Assembly: GCF_000759025.1 (NCBI RefSeq) | Contig: NZ_JPOS01000083.1 | Span: 310,001-374,000, forward strand | From: Phaeodactylibacter xiamenensis | GTDB taxonomy: Bacteria; Bacteroidota; Bacteroidia; Chitinophagales; Saprospiraceae | Direction: 5' to 3' | DNA length: 64,000 bases | Part shown: one piece after another, positions 28,845 through 37,642 of the stretch | How positions within the stretch are numbered: the first letter of the stretch is position 1 | Layout: each line of letters opens with the position of its first letter | The notes under the pieces: generated by a model | What the model saw: only the letters and a program-made list of their open reading frames with translations | What the model was told of the DNA's origin: nothing | Databases searched by the model: none | Made by a program: the position numbers and the translations under genes

Positions 28845-30002
28845 TCACCCTCCTCCCTCAAACCAAGCCTGCCGCATCCGTTCGGGCACTTCAAAATGAC
28901 GCTGCTTGTAGGTATCGAAATAGCCGACCATCCGTCGTGCCATCTGCATGGAAAACCAGTCTATGAAAACGGACTTGGGCTCCCGGATTTTATCCTCCAG
29001 GCGCTCTCCGGCACGGAAAAGCGACTTGAGGAAGAACGGTGCGGCAGCGGGCAGGCATCCCGCAGGGGGCGTAATGCCCAGCATTTGGGCTCGCTCCCTG
29101 CCAATGAGATAATTTATGAGGCTTTGGGGGGCATCGTCCATACGCTCGGCAGGCAATGTGCGCTCCGCAAATTCCACGAGGGCTTTAGTCAGCAATTGCC
29201 CGGCTTCGGAAGGGGCTGCCTGACGCTTGAGAATCGTCTCCAGTAAAGTACGGGCGCTTGCCAAGTCTGTCGGCAACAAGCGTTCGTCAATTCCCAGGAG
29301 GGCACCGATCCCTTTCCAGCAGTGCAAATAAGATTCCAGCCGCTCCGTTGGTTCAGGTATTCCAAACTGCTCCAGCCCATCTGCTACCGCGACACTAAAA
29401 GTCATCAGCGTTACAGCAAGGTCTTCCTGGTTAATTGGCATCCCCAAACGCTCGGTATCCCATCGCTCCGGAGGAATGAAGTGGCGGATAGCCGCGTGGA
29501 TGAGCCGGACTTTTTGAATAGACTGTATGCCTGTTTTGCCTGGCTGTAAACCGCCATCGGTCATCACATCGATCAGAAACTGCCCGGTTTCAGCTATGCG
29601 CCGTGTAAAGATGGTGATGTCCTCCCGGTTATGCGCCAGACGGCTAGTCTGCACCAGTACCTGAGCCCCGTTTTTGCAACAGTAAAGCAGGGGGAGCGAC
29701 TTGTAATACAAAAACAGAAGGAACTTGGGGCCATGATCCCGAAAAAGCCCATGGGCTGCCTCAACCCTTCGCGAGTCTACCCAATCTGGCAGCTGCTGTG
29801 TGGCTTCCCAGTAGTCCTTTAGTGAAGGGGGCAGTTCATCCAACGGCATTTCAATCCGACGGATCAAAAGGTCGAATAGTCGCTGGGCCGCTTCTCGACC
29901 TTCAGTGGTGACTAAATGTGCAACCGCCTGATCAGCCAACGGGTCAGCGGTTTGGCGCATTTGATCTAAAAATTCAGCGTTCCAGGTTGTCGACGTAGGC
30001 AT
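28845..30002 (-). CDS. DUF2236 / MpaB-like (latex-clearing-protein-like) oxygenase family protein
   Basis: Encodes 385 residues from the ATG at 30002 (MPTSTTWNAEF); the ORF extends upstream without coding character. It resembles the DUF2236 family, which includes the heme b rubber oxygenase Lcp and fungal MpaB. Family features visible: an Arg-rich helix followed by LIHAAIRHF (the His corresponds to the proximal heme ligand in Lcp, from memory) and INQEDLAVTLMTFS. No signal peptide is seen, so it may be cytoplasmic or exported by a Tat-independent route; no function is claimed beyond possible heme binding. It is transcribed alone, convergent with susD. Confidence 0.8.
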   Translation of the reverse strand: MPTSTTWNAEFLDQMRQTADPLADQAVAHLVTTEGREAAQRLFDLLIRRIEMPLDELPPSLKDYWEATQQLPDWVDSRRVEAAHGLFRDHGPKFLLFLYYKSLPLLYCCKNGAQVLVQTSRLAHNREDITIFTRRIAETGQFLIDVMTDGGLQPGKTGIQSIQKVRLIHAAIRHFIPPERWDTERLGMPINQEDLAVTLMTFSVAVADGLEQFGIPEPTERLESYLHCWKGIGALLGIDERLLPTDLASARTLLETILKRQAAPSEAGQLLTKALVEFAERTLPAERMDDAPQSLINYLIGRERAQMLGITPPAGCLPAAAPFFLKSLFRAGERLEDKIREPKSVFIDWFSMQMARRMVGYFDTYKQRHFEVPERMRQAWFEGGG

Positions 30003-30280
30003 GGCTTCTGGGATTGATTGAATATTCAAGATACATACTTTTCGGTCATAATTGGAGATTATTCCCTCATCAGATATACCTAATAATAGTGAGTCTCTAT
30101 ACCTAATTTGCAAACAGCTATACCAAAATTATAAAACACCCTTTTGTGATTTTACAAAATAAAACCCTGCCAGATCCAATCAAACCCAGCAACATTCCAA
30201 GGTTTCGATCGATTTCAAAACCAGCAGCAGCCGACCCGAAACACCAATACCTAAAAAGGTGTAATATTCTCTAAACCTTA

Positions 30281-30313
30281 TTTGTACTTTTTTGTATAAA
30301 TTCCTGACATTTG
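30281..30313 (+). promoter_or_regulatory. Candidate promoter of the suf operon
   Basis: TTTG at 30281-30284 is followed after 21 bp by GACATTTG at 30306-30313 (one mismatch to TAnnTTTG). It lies 43 bp before sufB within a very AT-rich stretch (30120-30350) that shows no gene. An Rrf2 operator may overlap it but I could not define one. Confidence 0.5.
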
Positions 30314-30356
30314 CATTAGAATTAGTCTAAATAACACTGGAAAAACCGCATAGATT

Positions 30357-31802
30357 ATGAGCGATTCCATGCAGACGCTGGAGCAGCATACCAAGAGCGA
30401 CTATAAATATGGCTTCACCAGCAATATCGAAACGGACAAGCTGCCCAAGGGGCTAAGTGAAGATGTGGTCCGTGCGATCTCCGCCAAAAAGAATGAGCCG
30501 GAGTGGATGACCGAGTGGCGCCTTAAAGCTTACCGCCAATTCCTGGAAATGACCGAGCCAAAATGGCCAAACGTGGACTACCCGCCGGTCGACCTTCAGG
30601 ATATCATCTACTACGCTGCGCCTAAAAAGAAGAAAAAGCTCAACAGCCTTGATGAGGTAGATCCGGAGCTGCTAGATACCTTCAACAAGCTTGGTATCCC
30701 GCTCGACGAGCAGAAGATGCTGGCCGGTGTTGCGGTAGACGCCGTAATCGACTCGGTTTCTGTGAAGACCACTTATAAAGAGAAGCTGGCTGAGTTGGGT
30801 ATTATCTTTTGCTCTTTCAGCGAAGCGGTGCAGGAACACCCCGAACTGATAAAAAAATATATCGGTTCTGTAGTACCGGCTAACGACAACTATTTCGCCG
30901 CATTAAACTCTGCAGTATTCAGCGATGGGTCCTTCGTGTACCTGCCTAAAGGCGTGAAGTGCCCCATGGAGCTGAGCACCTATTTCCGTATCAACGAGCG
31001 GGACACCGGACAGTTTGAACGCACCCTCATCGTCGCCGAAGAAGGCAGTCAGGTAAGCTACCTGGAAGGCTGTACGGCTCCAATGCGCGATGAGAATCAG
31101 TTGCACGCAGCAGTGGTAGAACTCGTAGCTATGGATGATGCCACCATCAAGTATTCCACGGTACAAAACTGGTATCCTGGCGATAAAGAAGGGAAAGGAG
31201 GTATCTACAACTTTGTTACCAAGCGGGGCCTTTGCAAAGGCGTCAATTCCAAAATTACCTGGACACAGGTGGAAACTGGCTCTGCCGTGACCTGGAAGTA
31301 TCCAAGCTGCGTTTTGCTGGGCGACAACTCTGTGGGCGAATTCTATTCTGTAGCGGTAACTAACAACCGTCAGCAGGCAGACACAGGGACCAAAATGACC
31401 CACCTGGGCAAGAACACCCGCAGTACCATCATCTCCAAAGGTATCTCTGCCGGCCACAGCCACAACTCCTACCGCGGACTGGTAAAAATTGGCAAGAAGG
31501 CTGAAAATGCCCATAACTTCTCCGTTTGTGACTCCCTGCTCATGGGCGACAAGTGTGGCGCGCACACCTTCCCCTACCTGGAAGTACAAAACAACACGGC
31601 CAAAGTGGAACACGAGGCTACGACCTCCAAAATTGGCGAAGATCAGCTGTTCTACCTTATGCAGCGCGGGCTGAGCGAGGAAAACGCAGTGAATACTATC
31701 GTCAACGGCTTTGCCAAGGAAGTCTTCAACGAGCTCCCGATGGAATTCGCAGTGGAAGCACAGAAGCTCCTCGCTATCAGCCTGGAAGGCAGCGTTGGCT
31801 AA
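30357..31802 (+). CDS. sufB: Fe-S cluster assembly scaffold protein SufB
   Basis: Core scaffold of the SUF system: with SufC and SufD it builds Fe-S clusters from sulfur delivered by SufS/SufE. It has 481 residues, full length, with the beta-helix core ([39 protein letters not shown]) and conserved C-terminal segment ([18 protein letters not shown]). Cytoplasmic. It is the first gene of the operon sufB-C-D-S-E-T, as in other Bacteroidota. A perfect 7-bp hairpin (31820-31837) follows in the sufB-sufC gap and may set relative transcript levels. Confidence 0.97.
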   Translation: MSDSMQTLEQHTKSDYKYGFTSNIETDKLPKGLSEDVVRAISAKKNEPEWMTEWRLKAYRQFLEMTEPKWPNVDYPPVDLQDIIYYAAPKKKKKLNSLDEVDPELLDTFNKLGIPLDEQKMLAGVAVDAVIDSVSVKTTYKEKLAELGIIFCSFSEAVQEHPELIKKYIGSVVPANDNYFAALNSAVFSDGSFVYLPKGVKCPMELSTYFRINERDTGQFERTLIVAEEGSQVSYLEGCTAPMRDENQLHAAVVELVAMDDATIKYSTVQNWYPGDKEGKGGIYNFVTKRGLCKGVNSKITWTQVETGSAVTWKYPSCVLLGDNSVGEFYSVAVTNNRQQADTGTKMTHLGKNTRSTIISKGISAGHSHNSYRGLVKIGKKAENAHNFSVCDSLLMGDKCGAHTFPYLEVQNNTAKVEHEATTSKIGEDQLFYLMQRGLSEENAVNTIVNGFAKEVFNELPMEFAVEAQKLLAISLEGSVG

Positions 31803-31819
31803 CCTTAAACATTAACCCG

Positions 31820-31837
31820 GGAAGGGGTTTCCCTTCC
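31820..31837 (+). other. Intra-operon hairpin between sufB and sufC
   Basis: GGAAGGG (31820-31826) and CCCTTCC (31831-31837) form a perfect 7-bp stem with a GTTT loop. No T-run follows. It may be an RNA-processing or stability element. Confidence 0.5.
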
Positions 31838-31874
31838 TTACCCAAATTGATCACGACAAAAATACCAAACCATA

Positions 31875-32636
31875 ATGTTGACTGTTAAAGACCTGAAAGT
31901 TGCGGTTGAAGACAAAACCATCCTGAACGGTATCAACCTGGAAGTTAAACCGGGCGAAGTACACGCTATCATGGGCCCTAACGGCTCGGGCAAGAGTACG
32001 TTCGCCAATGTCATCGCGGGCCGCGAAGACTACGAAGTGGAAAGCGGCAGCGTACTATATAAAGGCGAAGACCTTCTTGAGATGGAAGTGGACGAGCGCG
32101 CTTTAGCCGGTATCTTTATGGCTTTTCAGTACCCGGTCGAAATTCCGGGCGTGAGCACCTCTAACTTCCTCAAGAGCATCGTTAATGCCAACCGTGAAGC
32201 ACGCGGGCTGGAAGCCATGAATGCAATGCAGATGCTGAAGTACATCCGCGAGAAAATTGAACTGGTGGGCATGGACGAGAAGTTCCTGCGCCGCTCCCTC
32301 AACGAAGGCTTCTCCGGTGGTGAAAAGAAGCGTAGTGAGATGCTGCAAATGGCACTGCTTGAGCCTTCACTGGCGATCCTGGATGAGACCGACTCCGGGC
32401 TGGATATCGATGCCCTGCGCATTGTATCAGAGGCAGTGAACAAGCTTCGTACACAAGACCGGTCCTTCATCATCGTGACCCACTATCAGCGCCTGCTCAA
32501 CTACATTGAGCCTGATTTTGTGCACGTGCTGTACAAAGGCCGCATTGTGAAGTCTGGCGATAAGTCACTCGCACTGGAGCTGGAAGACAAGGGTTATGAC
32601 TGGATCAAGGAAGAGGTAGACGCAGTAGCGGTATAA
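31875..32636 (+). CDS. sufC: Fe-S assembly ATPase SufC
   Basis: ABC-type ATPase that energises the SufBCD scaffold in the cytoplasm. The 253 residues show Walker A GPNGSGKST (about 35-43), the family-specific signature NEGFSGGEKKR, Walker B LAILDETDSGLD with the catalytic Glu, and the H-loop VTHYQRLL. Unlike transporter ATPases it has the SufC-typical IVTHYQRLL motif and no membrane partner. It sits 72 bp after sufB and 89 bp before sufD. Confidence 0.97.
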   Translation: MLTVKDLKVAVEDKTILNGINLEVKPGEVHAIMGPNGSGKSTFANVIAGREDYEVESGSVLYKGEDLLEMEVDERALAGIFMAFQYPVEIPGVSTSNFLKSIVNANREARGLEAMNAMQMLKYIREKIELVGMDEKFLRRSLNEGFSGGEKKRSEMLQMALLEPSLAILDETDSGLDIDALRIVSEAVNKLRTQDRSFIIVTHYQRLLNYIEPDFVHVLYKGRIVKSGDKSLALELEDKGYDWIKEEVDAVAV

Positions 32637-32682
32637 CTACCCTATCCGCAATCAAAGTCATTCATTTACGAACCTAAGCTGC

Positions 32683-32702
32683 CGGCTTATTTTCATAAGC
32701 CG
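32683..32702 (+). other. Intra-operon hairpin between sufC and sufD
   Basis: CGGCTTA (32683-32689) pairs perfectly with TAAGCCG (32696-32702) around a 6-nt loop, 23 bp before sufD. There is no T-run, so it is more likely a processing or stability element than a terminator. Confidence 0.5.
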
Positions 32703-32725
32703 CACTTCAAATAATAGCTTACGAT

Positions 32726-34066
32726 ATGTCAACAACCGTAGCTCAGGACAGATACGCAGCCGAAAAACAAAAGTTTCAGGAGCTGTTTGACCAAACTGAG
32801 GCCGCGAATCAGCAGTCGGCTCATCCGCTGGACGAGTACCGTCAGCGAGCCATGACCCTGGCAGGCACACTCGACTTCCCTACCCGCCGGTGGGAAGAGT
32901 ACAAGTACACGAGCGTCAACCGTATTCTTCAACCAGATTATGCCATCGGACAGGCTCAGGGTATGGATGCAGCTGATATACAGGCTTACCTGCCGGAAGG
33001 CATGGACGCGCACTTGATTGTTTTTGTAAATGGCCAGCTCAGCGATTCTTTATCACAATTTGCCGAACTACCGGCTGGGATGCATGTAATGCTGCTTCGG
33101 GACGCTATGGACAGCGACCGATTTGGCAGCATTGCCCGCGAGCATATGGACCGTATTCTGAAGGATCAGGATGATATCTTCGTAGCCCTTAATGCCGCAT
33201 TCTCACAGCACAGTTTATTCCTGTACAGCGAGAAGAATGTCGCTTGCGAAAAGCCTGTCTATATCCTTCACCTGTCTACCAATGCTGAAACGCCCATCCT
33301 CAACAGCCACATGAACATCGCAGTGGCGGAGACAGGCAGCGAATTTGCCTACATCGAAGGGCAATTTGAGAAGCCGGGAGCTACCGGTACTTACTTTAAC
33401 AACATCTACAACCGCGTTACCATAGGCGCCAATGCCCACATCCATCACTACTGCCTGCAGCAGGAAGGAGCCGAGGGCTTTGTGATCAACCGGGTGGATG
33501 CGGAGCAGGACCGCGACAGCCAATTCTCAAACTATACCGTAGACCTGGGTGGCCGCATCGTGCGCAACAACCTGAACACCGTGCACAAAGGGTCTAACCT
33601 GACCACCAACTACTACGGTGTTTACTTTGGCAAGGAGCAACAGCACATTGACAACCATACCTTCATTGATCACGCCGTACCGCACTGTCAAAGCAATGAG
33701 CTTTACAAAGGCATCGTAACCGACAGCGCCCGCGGTGTATTCAATGGCAAAGTAATGGTGCGCAAGGATGCACAAAAGACCAACGCCTTCCAGCAGAGTA
33801 GCAGCCTGGTACTGTCCAATAAAGCCGAAATGGACAGCAAGCCACAGCTGGAAATCTTTGCTGATGACGTGAAGTGCAGCCACGGTGCCACAATCGGGCA
33901 GCTCGATGAGTCCTCCGTTTTCTACCTGCGCAGCCGCGGTCTCAACGACCATCAGGCACGGGCTATGCTGCAACACGCCTTCATCGCAGAAGTGCTGGAG
34001 TACTTTAAGCACGAGCAGGTCCGCGATTTTGCAGAGATGCTGATCAACCAGAAATTCGAACAGTAG
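32726..34066 (+). CDS. sufD: Fe-S cluster assembly protein SufD
   Basis: Paralogue of SufB that completes the SufB-C2-D scaffold and contributes to iron acquisition and cluster formation. It has 446 residues. The N-terminal helical part includes FPTRRWEEYKYTSV, then the beta-helix region, and the conserved C-terminal segment AHSHGATIGQLDE-type is seen as CSHGATIGQLDESSVFYLRSRG with the family His. It lies 6 bp before sufS, which indicates tight coupling. Confidence 0.96.
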   Translation: MSTTVAQDRYAAEKQKFQELFDQTEAANQQSAHPLDEYRQRAMTLAGTLDFPTRRWEEYKYTSVNRILQPDYAIGQAQGMDAADIQAYLPEGMDAHLIVFVNGQLSDSLSQFAELPAGMHVMLLRDAMDSDRFGSIAREHMDRILKDQDDIFVALNAAFSQHSLFLYSEKNVACEKPVYILHLSTNAETPILNSHMNIAVAETGSEFAYIEGQFEKPGATGTYFNNIYNRVTIGANAHIHHYCLQQEGAEGFVINRVDAEQDRDSQFSNYTVDLGGRIVRNNLNTVHKGSNLTTNYYGVYFGKEQQHIDNHTFIDHAVPHCQSNELYKGIVTDSARGVFNGKVMVRKDAQKTNAFQQSSSLVLSNKAEMDSKPQLEIFADDVKCSHGATIGQLDESSVFYLRSRGLNDHQARAMLQHAFIAEVLEYFKHEQVRDFAEMLINQKFEQ

Positions 34067-34072
34067 AACAAC

Positions 34073-35311
34073 ATGGAAGTTACCGCTCAACAAGCGTTTG
34101 ATATTGAAAAAATCCGCAAGGATTTCCCGCTGCTGGAACAGGAGATGAACGGCAAGCCCATCATCTTCCTGGACAGCGCAGCCTCAAGCCAAAAGCCGGC
34201 ACAGGTCATCGACCGGCTCAATGATTACTATCGTACCGGGCATGCGAATGTGCACCGGGGGGTGTATCAGCTGAGCCAGGAAGCGACTACTGCTTTTGAA
34301 GAGGCACGGGAGCTTGTGCGCCAATTCATCAATGCTCCTTCCGAAAAGGAGGTCATCTTTGTCCGGGGCTGCACCGAAGGGATCAACCTCGTTGCTTCTT
34401 CCTATGGGAGGAAGTTTATTAATCAGGGGGATGCGGTACTGATTACAGCCATGGAGCACCATTCCAATATTGTGCCCTGGCAGATGATTTGTGAGGAGCG
34501 CGGAGCGGAACTCCGGGTGGCACCGGTTAACGATGCGGGCGAAATTGACCTGGATGCCCTCTACGAGCTGCTGGATGAGCGCGTGAAAATCGTTTCTCTG
34601 GTACATGTGTCTAATGCTTTGGGCACGGTCAACCCCGTGAAAGCCATTATCGACCGGGCGCACGAACTGAACATCCCCGTGCTGGTGGACGGCGCACAAG
34701 CCATCCCTCATACCCAGGTAGATGTGCAGGCCCTCGATGCGGATTTTTACACCTTCTCCGGCCACAAGATGTTTGGCCCAACGGGTATAGGAGTGCTGTA
34801 CGGCAAGGAAGAATGGCTGGAGCAAATGCCGCCCTACCATGGCGGAGGAGAGATGATCAAAACGGTGACTTTCGAAAAGACCACCTACAACGAATTGCCG
34901 CATAAGTTCGAAGCCGGCACGCCGGATATTTCGGGCGTCATTGGCCTGGGAGAAGCTGTCAGGTACATACAAAGTATTGGTTACGAGAATATCAGCCGGC
35001 ACGAACACGAACTGCTGGTCTACGCTACAGAACAGCTGGAGCAAATCGAAGGCCTGCGTATCATCGGGACAGCAAAAGAAAAAGCCAGCGTGGTCTCCTT
35101 CCTCGTGGATGGGGTACACCCCTACGATCTGGGCGCTATCCTGGATAAGCTCGGCATTGCAGTACGCACCGGTCACCACTGTACGCAGCCCCTCATGGCC
35201 CGGTATGAAATCCCTGGTACGGTGCGGGCTTCCTTCGCCTTCTACAACAACAAAGCGGATATTGATGCGCTCGTGGCGGGAATTAACAGGGCCGTTTTGA
35301 TGTTAAAGTAA
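34073..35311 (+). CDS. sufS: Cysteine desulfurase SufS
   Basis: PLP enzyme that removes sulfur from L-cysteine as an enzyme-bound persulfide and hands it to SufE. It has 412 residues, a group II (SufS/CsdA) desulfurase. The PLP lysine is K232 in FSGHKMFGPTGIGVLYG; the persulfide cysteine is C370 in TGHHCTQPLM, the short-loop arrangement of the SufS type. AMEHHSNIVPW and DGAQAIPH cofactor segments are intact. It is adjacent to sufE (9 bp gap). Confidence 0.97.
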   Translation: MEVTAQQAFDIEKIRKDFPLLEQEMNGKPIIFLDSAASSQKPAQVIDRLNDYYRTGHANVHRGVYQLSQEATTAFEEARELVRQFINAPSEKEVIFVRGCTEGINLVASSYGRKFINQGDAVLITAMEHHSNIVPWQMICEERGAELRVAPVNDAGEIDLDALYELLDERVKIVSLVHVSNALGTVNPVKAIIDRAHELNIPVLVDGAQAIPHTQVDVQALDADFYTFSGHKMFGPTGIGVLYGKEEWLEQMPPYHGGGEMIKTVTFEKTTYNELPHKFEAGTPDISGVIGLGEAVRYIQSIGYENISRHEHELLVYATEQLEQIEGLRIIGTAKEKASVVSFLVDGVHPYDLGAILDKLGIAVRTGHHCTQPLMARYEIPGTVRASFAFYNNKADIDALVAGINRAVLMLK

Positions 35312-35320
35312 AATTTCACA

Positions 35321-35746
35321 ATGAACCCAATCAACAGCATACAAGACGAAATCATCGATGAGTTTGCCTTCTTCGGGGACTGGATGGAGAAGTACGAGTA
35401 CATCATCGATTTGGGCAAATCTCTGCCCCTGATTGATGAGCAGTACAAAGATGAAGACCACCTGATCAAGGGTTGTCAGAGTCAGGTTTGGCTGCATGCA
35501 GATGAAGCAGAAGGCAAAGTGAGTTTTACGGCCGATAGTGATGCCGTCATCACCAAAGGTATTATTGCGTTGCTGGTCCGGGTGCTGTCTGGCCAAAAAG
35601 CCGAGGAAATAGCAAAGGCGGATCTCTACTTCATTGATAAGATAGGGCTGAAGGAGCATCTCTCCCCCACCCGGTCCAATGGGCTGGTCAGCATGGTTAA
35701 GCAGATGAAGATGTACGGCCTGGCCATCAACGCGAAAAGCCAGTAA
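35321..35746 (+). CDS. sufE: Sulfur acceptor protein SufE
   Basis: Accepts persulfide sulfur from SufS C370 and stimulates its activity, then delivers sulfur to SufB. The 141 residues carry the family cysteine C52 in LIKGCQSQVWLHADE. Length and position directly after sufS are typical. The fold features of the IscU-like SufE family follow to the C terminus. Confidence 0.95.
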   Translation: MNPINSIQDEIIDEFAFFGDWMEKYEYIIDLGKSLPLIDEQYKDEDHLIKGCQSQVWLHADEAEGKVSFTADSDAVITKGIIALLVRVLSGQKAEEIAKADLYFIDKIGLKEHLSPTRSNGLVSMVKQMKMYGLAINAKSQ

Positions 35747-35790
35747 CGACGACATTTGTTTAGCGCACGCAACGTCAAAGAAGATCAATC

Positions 35791-36102
35791 ATGGACAAAG
35801 CAGCATTAGAAGCCAAAATCGTAGAAGCCACCAAAACTGTTTATGACCCGGAAATCCCAGTGGACATTTACGAACTGGGACTGATTTACAGTATCGATAT
35901 CAGTGATCAGGGTATCGTCAATCTGCGCATGACGCTCACCACGCCGATGTGCCCGGTAGCGGACTCTTTGCCCATGGAGGTACAACAAAAAGTGGCTATG
36001 GTGGAGGGCGTCAGTGATGTGGAGCTGGAGGTCGTGTATGACCCGCCCTGGAGCAAGGACATGATGAGCGAAGAAGCCCGGTTTGCCCTGGACATGTTTT
36101 AA
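35791..36102 (+). CDS. sufT: SUF system protein SufT-like (DUF59/MIP18 family)
   Basis: A 103-residue DUF59 (MIP18) protein, a class implicated in Fe-S cluster maturation and transfer to targets. The key motif is MTLTTPMCPVADSLP with C54, preceded by DPEIPVDIYELGLIY, which is the standard signature. It is the last assembly gene of the operon, 44 bp after sufE and 54 bp before the Rrf2 regulator. The precise client proteins are unknown. Confidence 0.93.
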   Translation: MDKAALEAKIVEATKTVYDPEIPVDIYELGLIYSIDISDQGIVNLRMTLTTPMCPVADSLPMEVQQKVAMVEGVSDVELEVVYDPPWSKDMMSEEARFALDMF

Positions 36103-36156
36103 TTTAGGTCATACAAAACAAACATTATTCACCACCGATCCTAACCGCAAAAGGCT

Positions 36157-36630
36157 ATGAAAATTTCCGCCCAAGACGAGTACGGACTGCGCATTCTCAT
36201 CCGCATTGCGGAAGCCGATGAACAAAATGGGCTTAGTATTCCGCAACTCAGCGAACTGGAGGGCATGTCAGACAGCTATGTTGGCAAACTGACCCGAACG
36301 CTCCGCCTGGCGGGCTTTATCGAAAGCACCCGTGGCCAAAAAGGCGGCTATGTACTGGCACAGCCGCCGGAAAATATTAACGTTGGGGAAGTCCTGCGCG
36401 CACTGGGCGGAGCTCTATTTGACGAAGGGTTTTGCAATAAGCACTCTGCTGGCTTTCGGATTTGCACAAATTCCGTAGACTGTTCCGTGCGGTCTTTATG
36501 GCGGGTGGTGCAGCAGTCCCTTGATCATATACTGGGACAAATCAGTCTGAAAGACCTGCTCGCTTCTGAAACCGAAACCAATTCAGCGCTGGAGCAAATC
36601 CTATCTCAGATACAACCCGCTACAGCATAA
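36157..36630 (+). CDS. Rrf2-family transcriptional regulator (IscR-like)
   Basis: A winged-helix regulator of 157 residues, N-terminal HTH about 1-65 (AQDEYGLRILIRIAEADE, LSELEGMSDSYVGKLTRTL). Three cysteines C93, C103 and C109 in FCNKHSAGFRICTNSVDC match the [2Fe-2S] ligand loop of IscR-type Rrf2 proteins, although spacing (9 and 5 residues between) is longer than in E. coli IscR. Its place directly after sufT strongly suggests it reports Fe-S status to this operon. The operator was not identified. Confidence 0.9.
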   Translation: MKISAQDEYGLRILIRIAEADEQNGLSIPQLSELEGMSDSYVGKLTRTLRLAGFIESTRGQKGGYVLAQPPENINVGEVLRALGGALFDEGFCNKHSAGFRICTNSVDCSVRSLWRVVQQSLDHILGQISLKDLLASETETNSALEQILSQIQPATA

Positions 36631-36661
36631 GAGCTCAGCTTTCAATTCGCGCTCAAAACCC

Positions 36662-36669
36662 TATCTTTG
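36662..36669 (+). promoter_or_regulatory. -7 box TATCTTTG for the nucleoside hydrolase gene
   Basis: Perfect TAnnTTTG at 36662-36669, 22 bp before the ATG at 36692. TTTC at 36640-36643 could serve as the -33 element at 18 bp spacing. A CAGTG...CACTG repeat lies between box and start. Confidence 0.6.
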
Positions 36670-36691
36670 GCAGTGAGAAAACACACTGCTT

Positions 36692-37636
36692 ATGAGAAAC
36701 CGGCTATCCATCTTCCTCTTTTCAATAATCTTGCCTTGCGCTATTGCAGCCCAACCGGCTTACATCATTGATGCAGACACCGGCAACGAAATGGATGATC
36801 TCTATGCCATTGCAAGAGCGCTCGCCCCGGATGGGCTCAAAGTGCTTTCGCTACAGTCAGCGCATTTTAATAACCCACAACTGCTTACAGACCCTAGCTG
36901 GAATAACTATTCGACGGACAGCATCAACACGCTGGAAATCAGTCAGCAGCTCAATGAGCACCTTGCTGCGGAAACCGGCAATTGGATGGTACCAACCCTC
37001 AGCGGCTGTGACCGTATGCTGGGGTTTGCATGGGGGTATTATGCTGGCGCACCTGTTCCCACAAGCCCTGCAACAAGATTTATCATCGATAAAGCCGGTA
37101 AAGCGGATACCGAAAATAAACTAAATATTATCTGCCTCGGCCCTTCTACTAATGTAGCCGCAGCCATCGCTGCCGCACCGGAGATTGCTGGCAACTTAAG
37201 GGTTTATCTGCTGGGTGCAAGATATGACCTAAGAAGTAAAGCCTGGGACAAGAACGAATTCAACATCCGCAACGACCTCAATGCCTTTGACCTTCTGCTC
37301 AACACTGCTGAACTGGAACTTTGGGTCATGCCGGCCAATATTGCCCAGTCCTTGACCTTCCAGCGAAAGTCTTCCTTTCAGAAACTTACAGCATGCCGTA
37401 CACCTTTATGCCGGCGGCTAACTAAAAGATGGGATTCAGTAAACGCCGGGACAAGCTGGATCATGTGGGACCTCGCACTGGTGGAGGCTGTGCTGCACCC
37501 CGAGTGGGCAAAATGGAAGAAAGTACGCACACCGCCGGAAAACAACAGGCGAACCATCAAGCTTTGCACTGCTATCAATGCACCACTAATGGAAGCTGGC
37601 TTTTGGCAGTCTCTGCTAAGCTGGCAGGCCCCTTAA
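36692..37636 (+). CDS. Exported nucleoside hydrolase-family protein
   Basis: Member of the inosine-uridine-preferring nucleoside N-ribohydrolase superfamily, which splits the N-glycosidic bond of nucleosides using bound Ca2+. It has 314 residues. A signal peptide (1-20, ending AIAAQ) puts it outside the cytoplasm. The calcium motif D-x-D-x-x-x-DD is seen as D27, D29, D35, D36 in DADTGNEMDD; further family segments are IICLGPSTNVAAAI, and MWDLALVEAVLHPEWA near the C terminus. The substrate may be a nucleoside or another ribosyl compound; exported members of this group are not well characterised. Confidence 0.85.
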   Translation: MRNRLSIFLFSIILPCAIAAQPAYIIDADTGNEMDDLYAIARALAPDGLKVLSLQSAHFNNPQLLTDPSWNNYSTDSINTLEISQQLNEHLAAETGNWMVPTLSGCDRMLGFAWGYYAGAPVPTSPATRFIIDKAGKADTENKLNIICLGPSTNVAAAIAAAPEIAGNLRVYLLGARYDLRSKAWDKNEFNIRNDLNAFDLLLNTAELELWVMPANIAQSLTFQRKSSFQKLTACRTPLCRRLTKRWDSVNAGTSWIMWDLALVEAVLHPEWAKWKKVRTPPENNRRTIKLCTAINAPLMEAGFWQSLLSWQAP

Positions 37637-37642
37637 ATCGGA

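Noticed and set aside
34184-35179. Minus-strand ORF of 331 codons inside sufS
   Set aside because: Antisense of a PLP enzyme gene with all catalytic motifs on the plus strand; not a gene.
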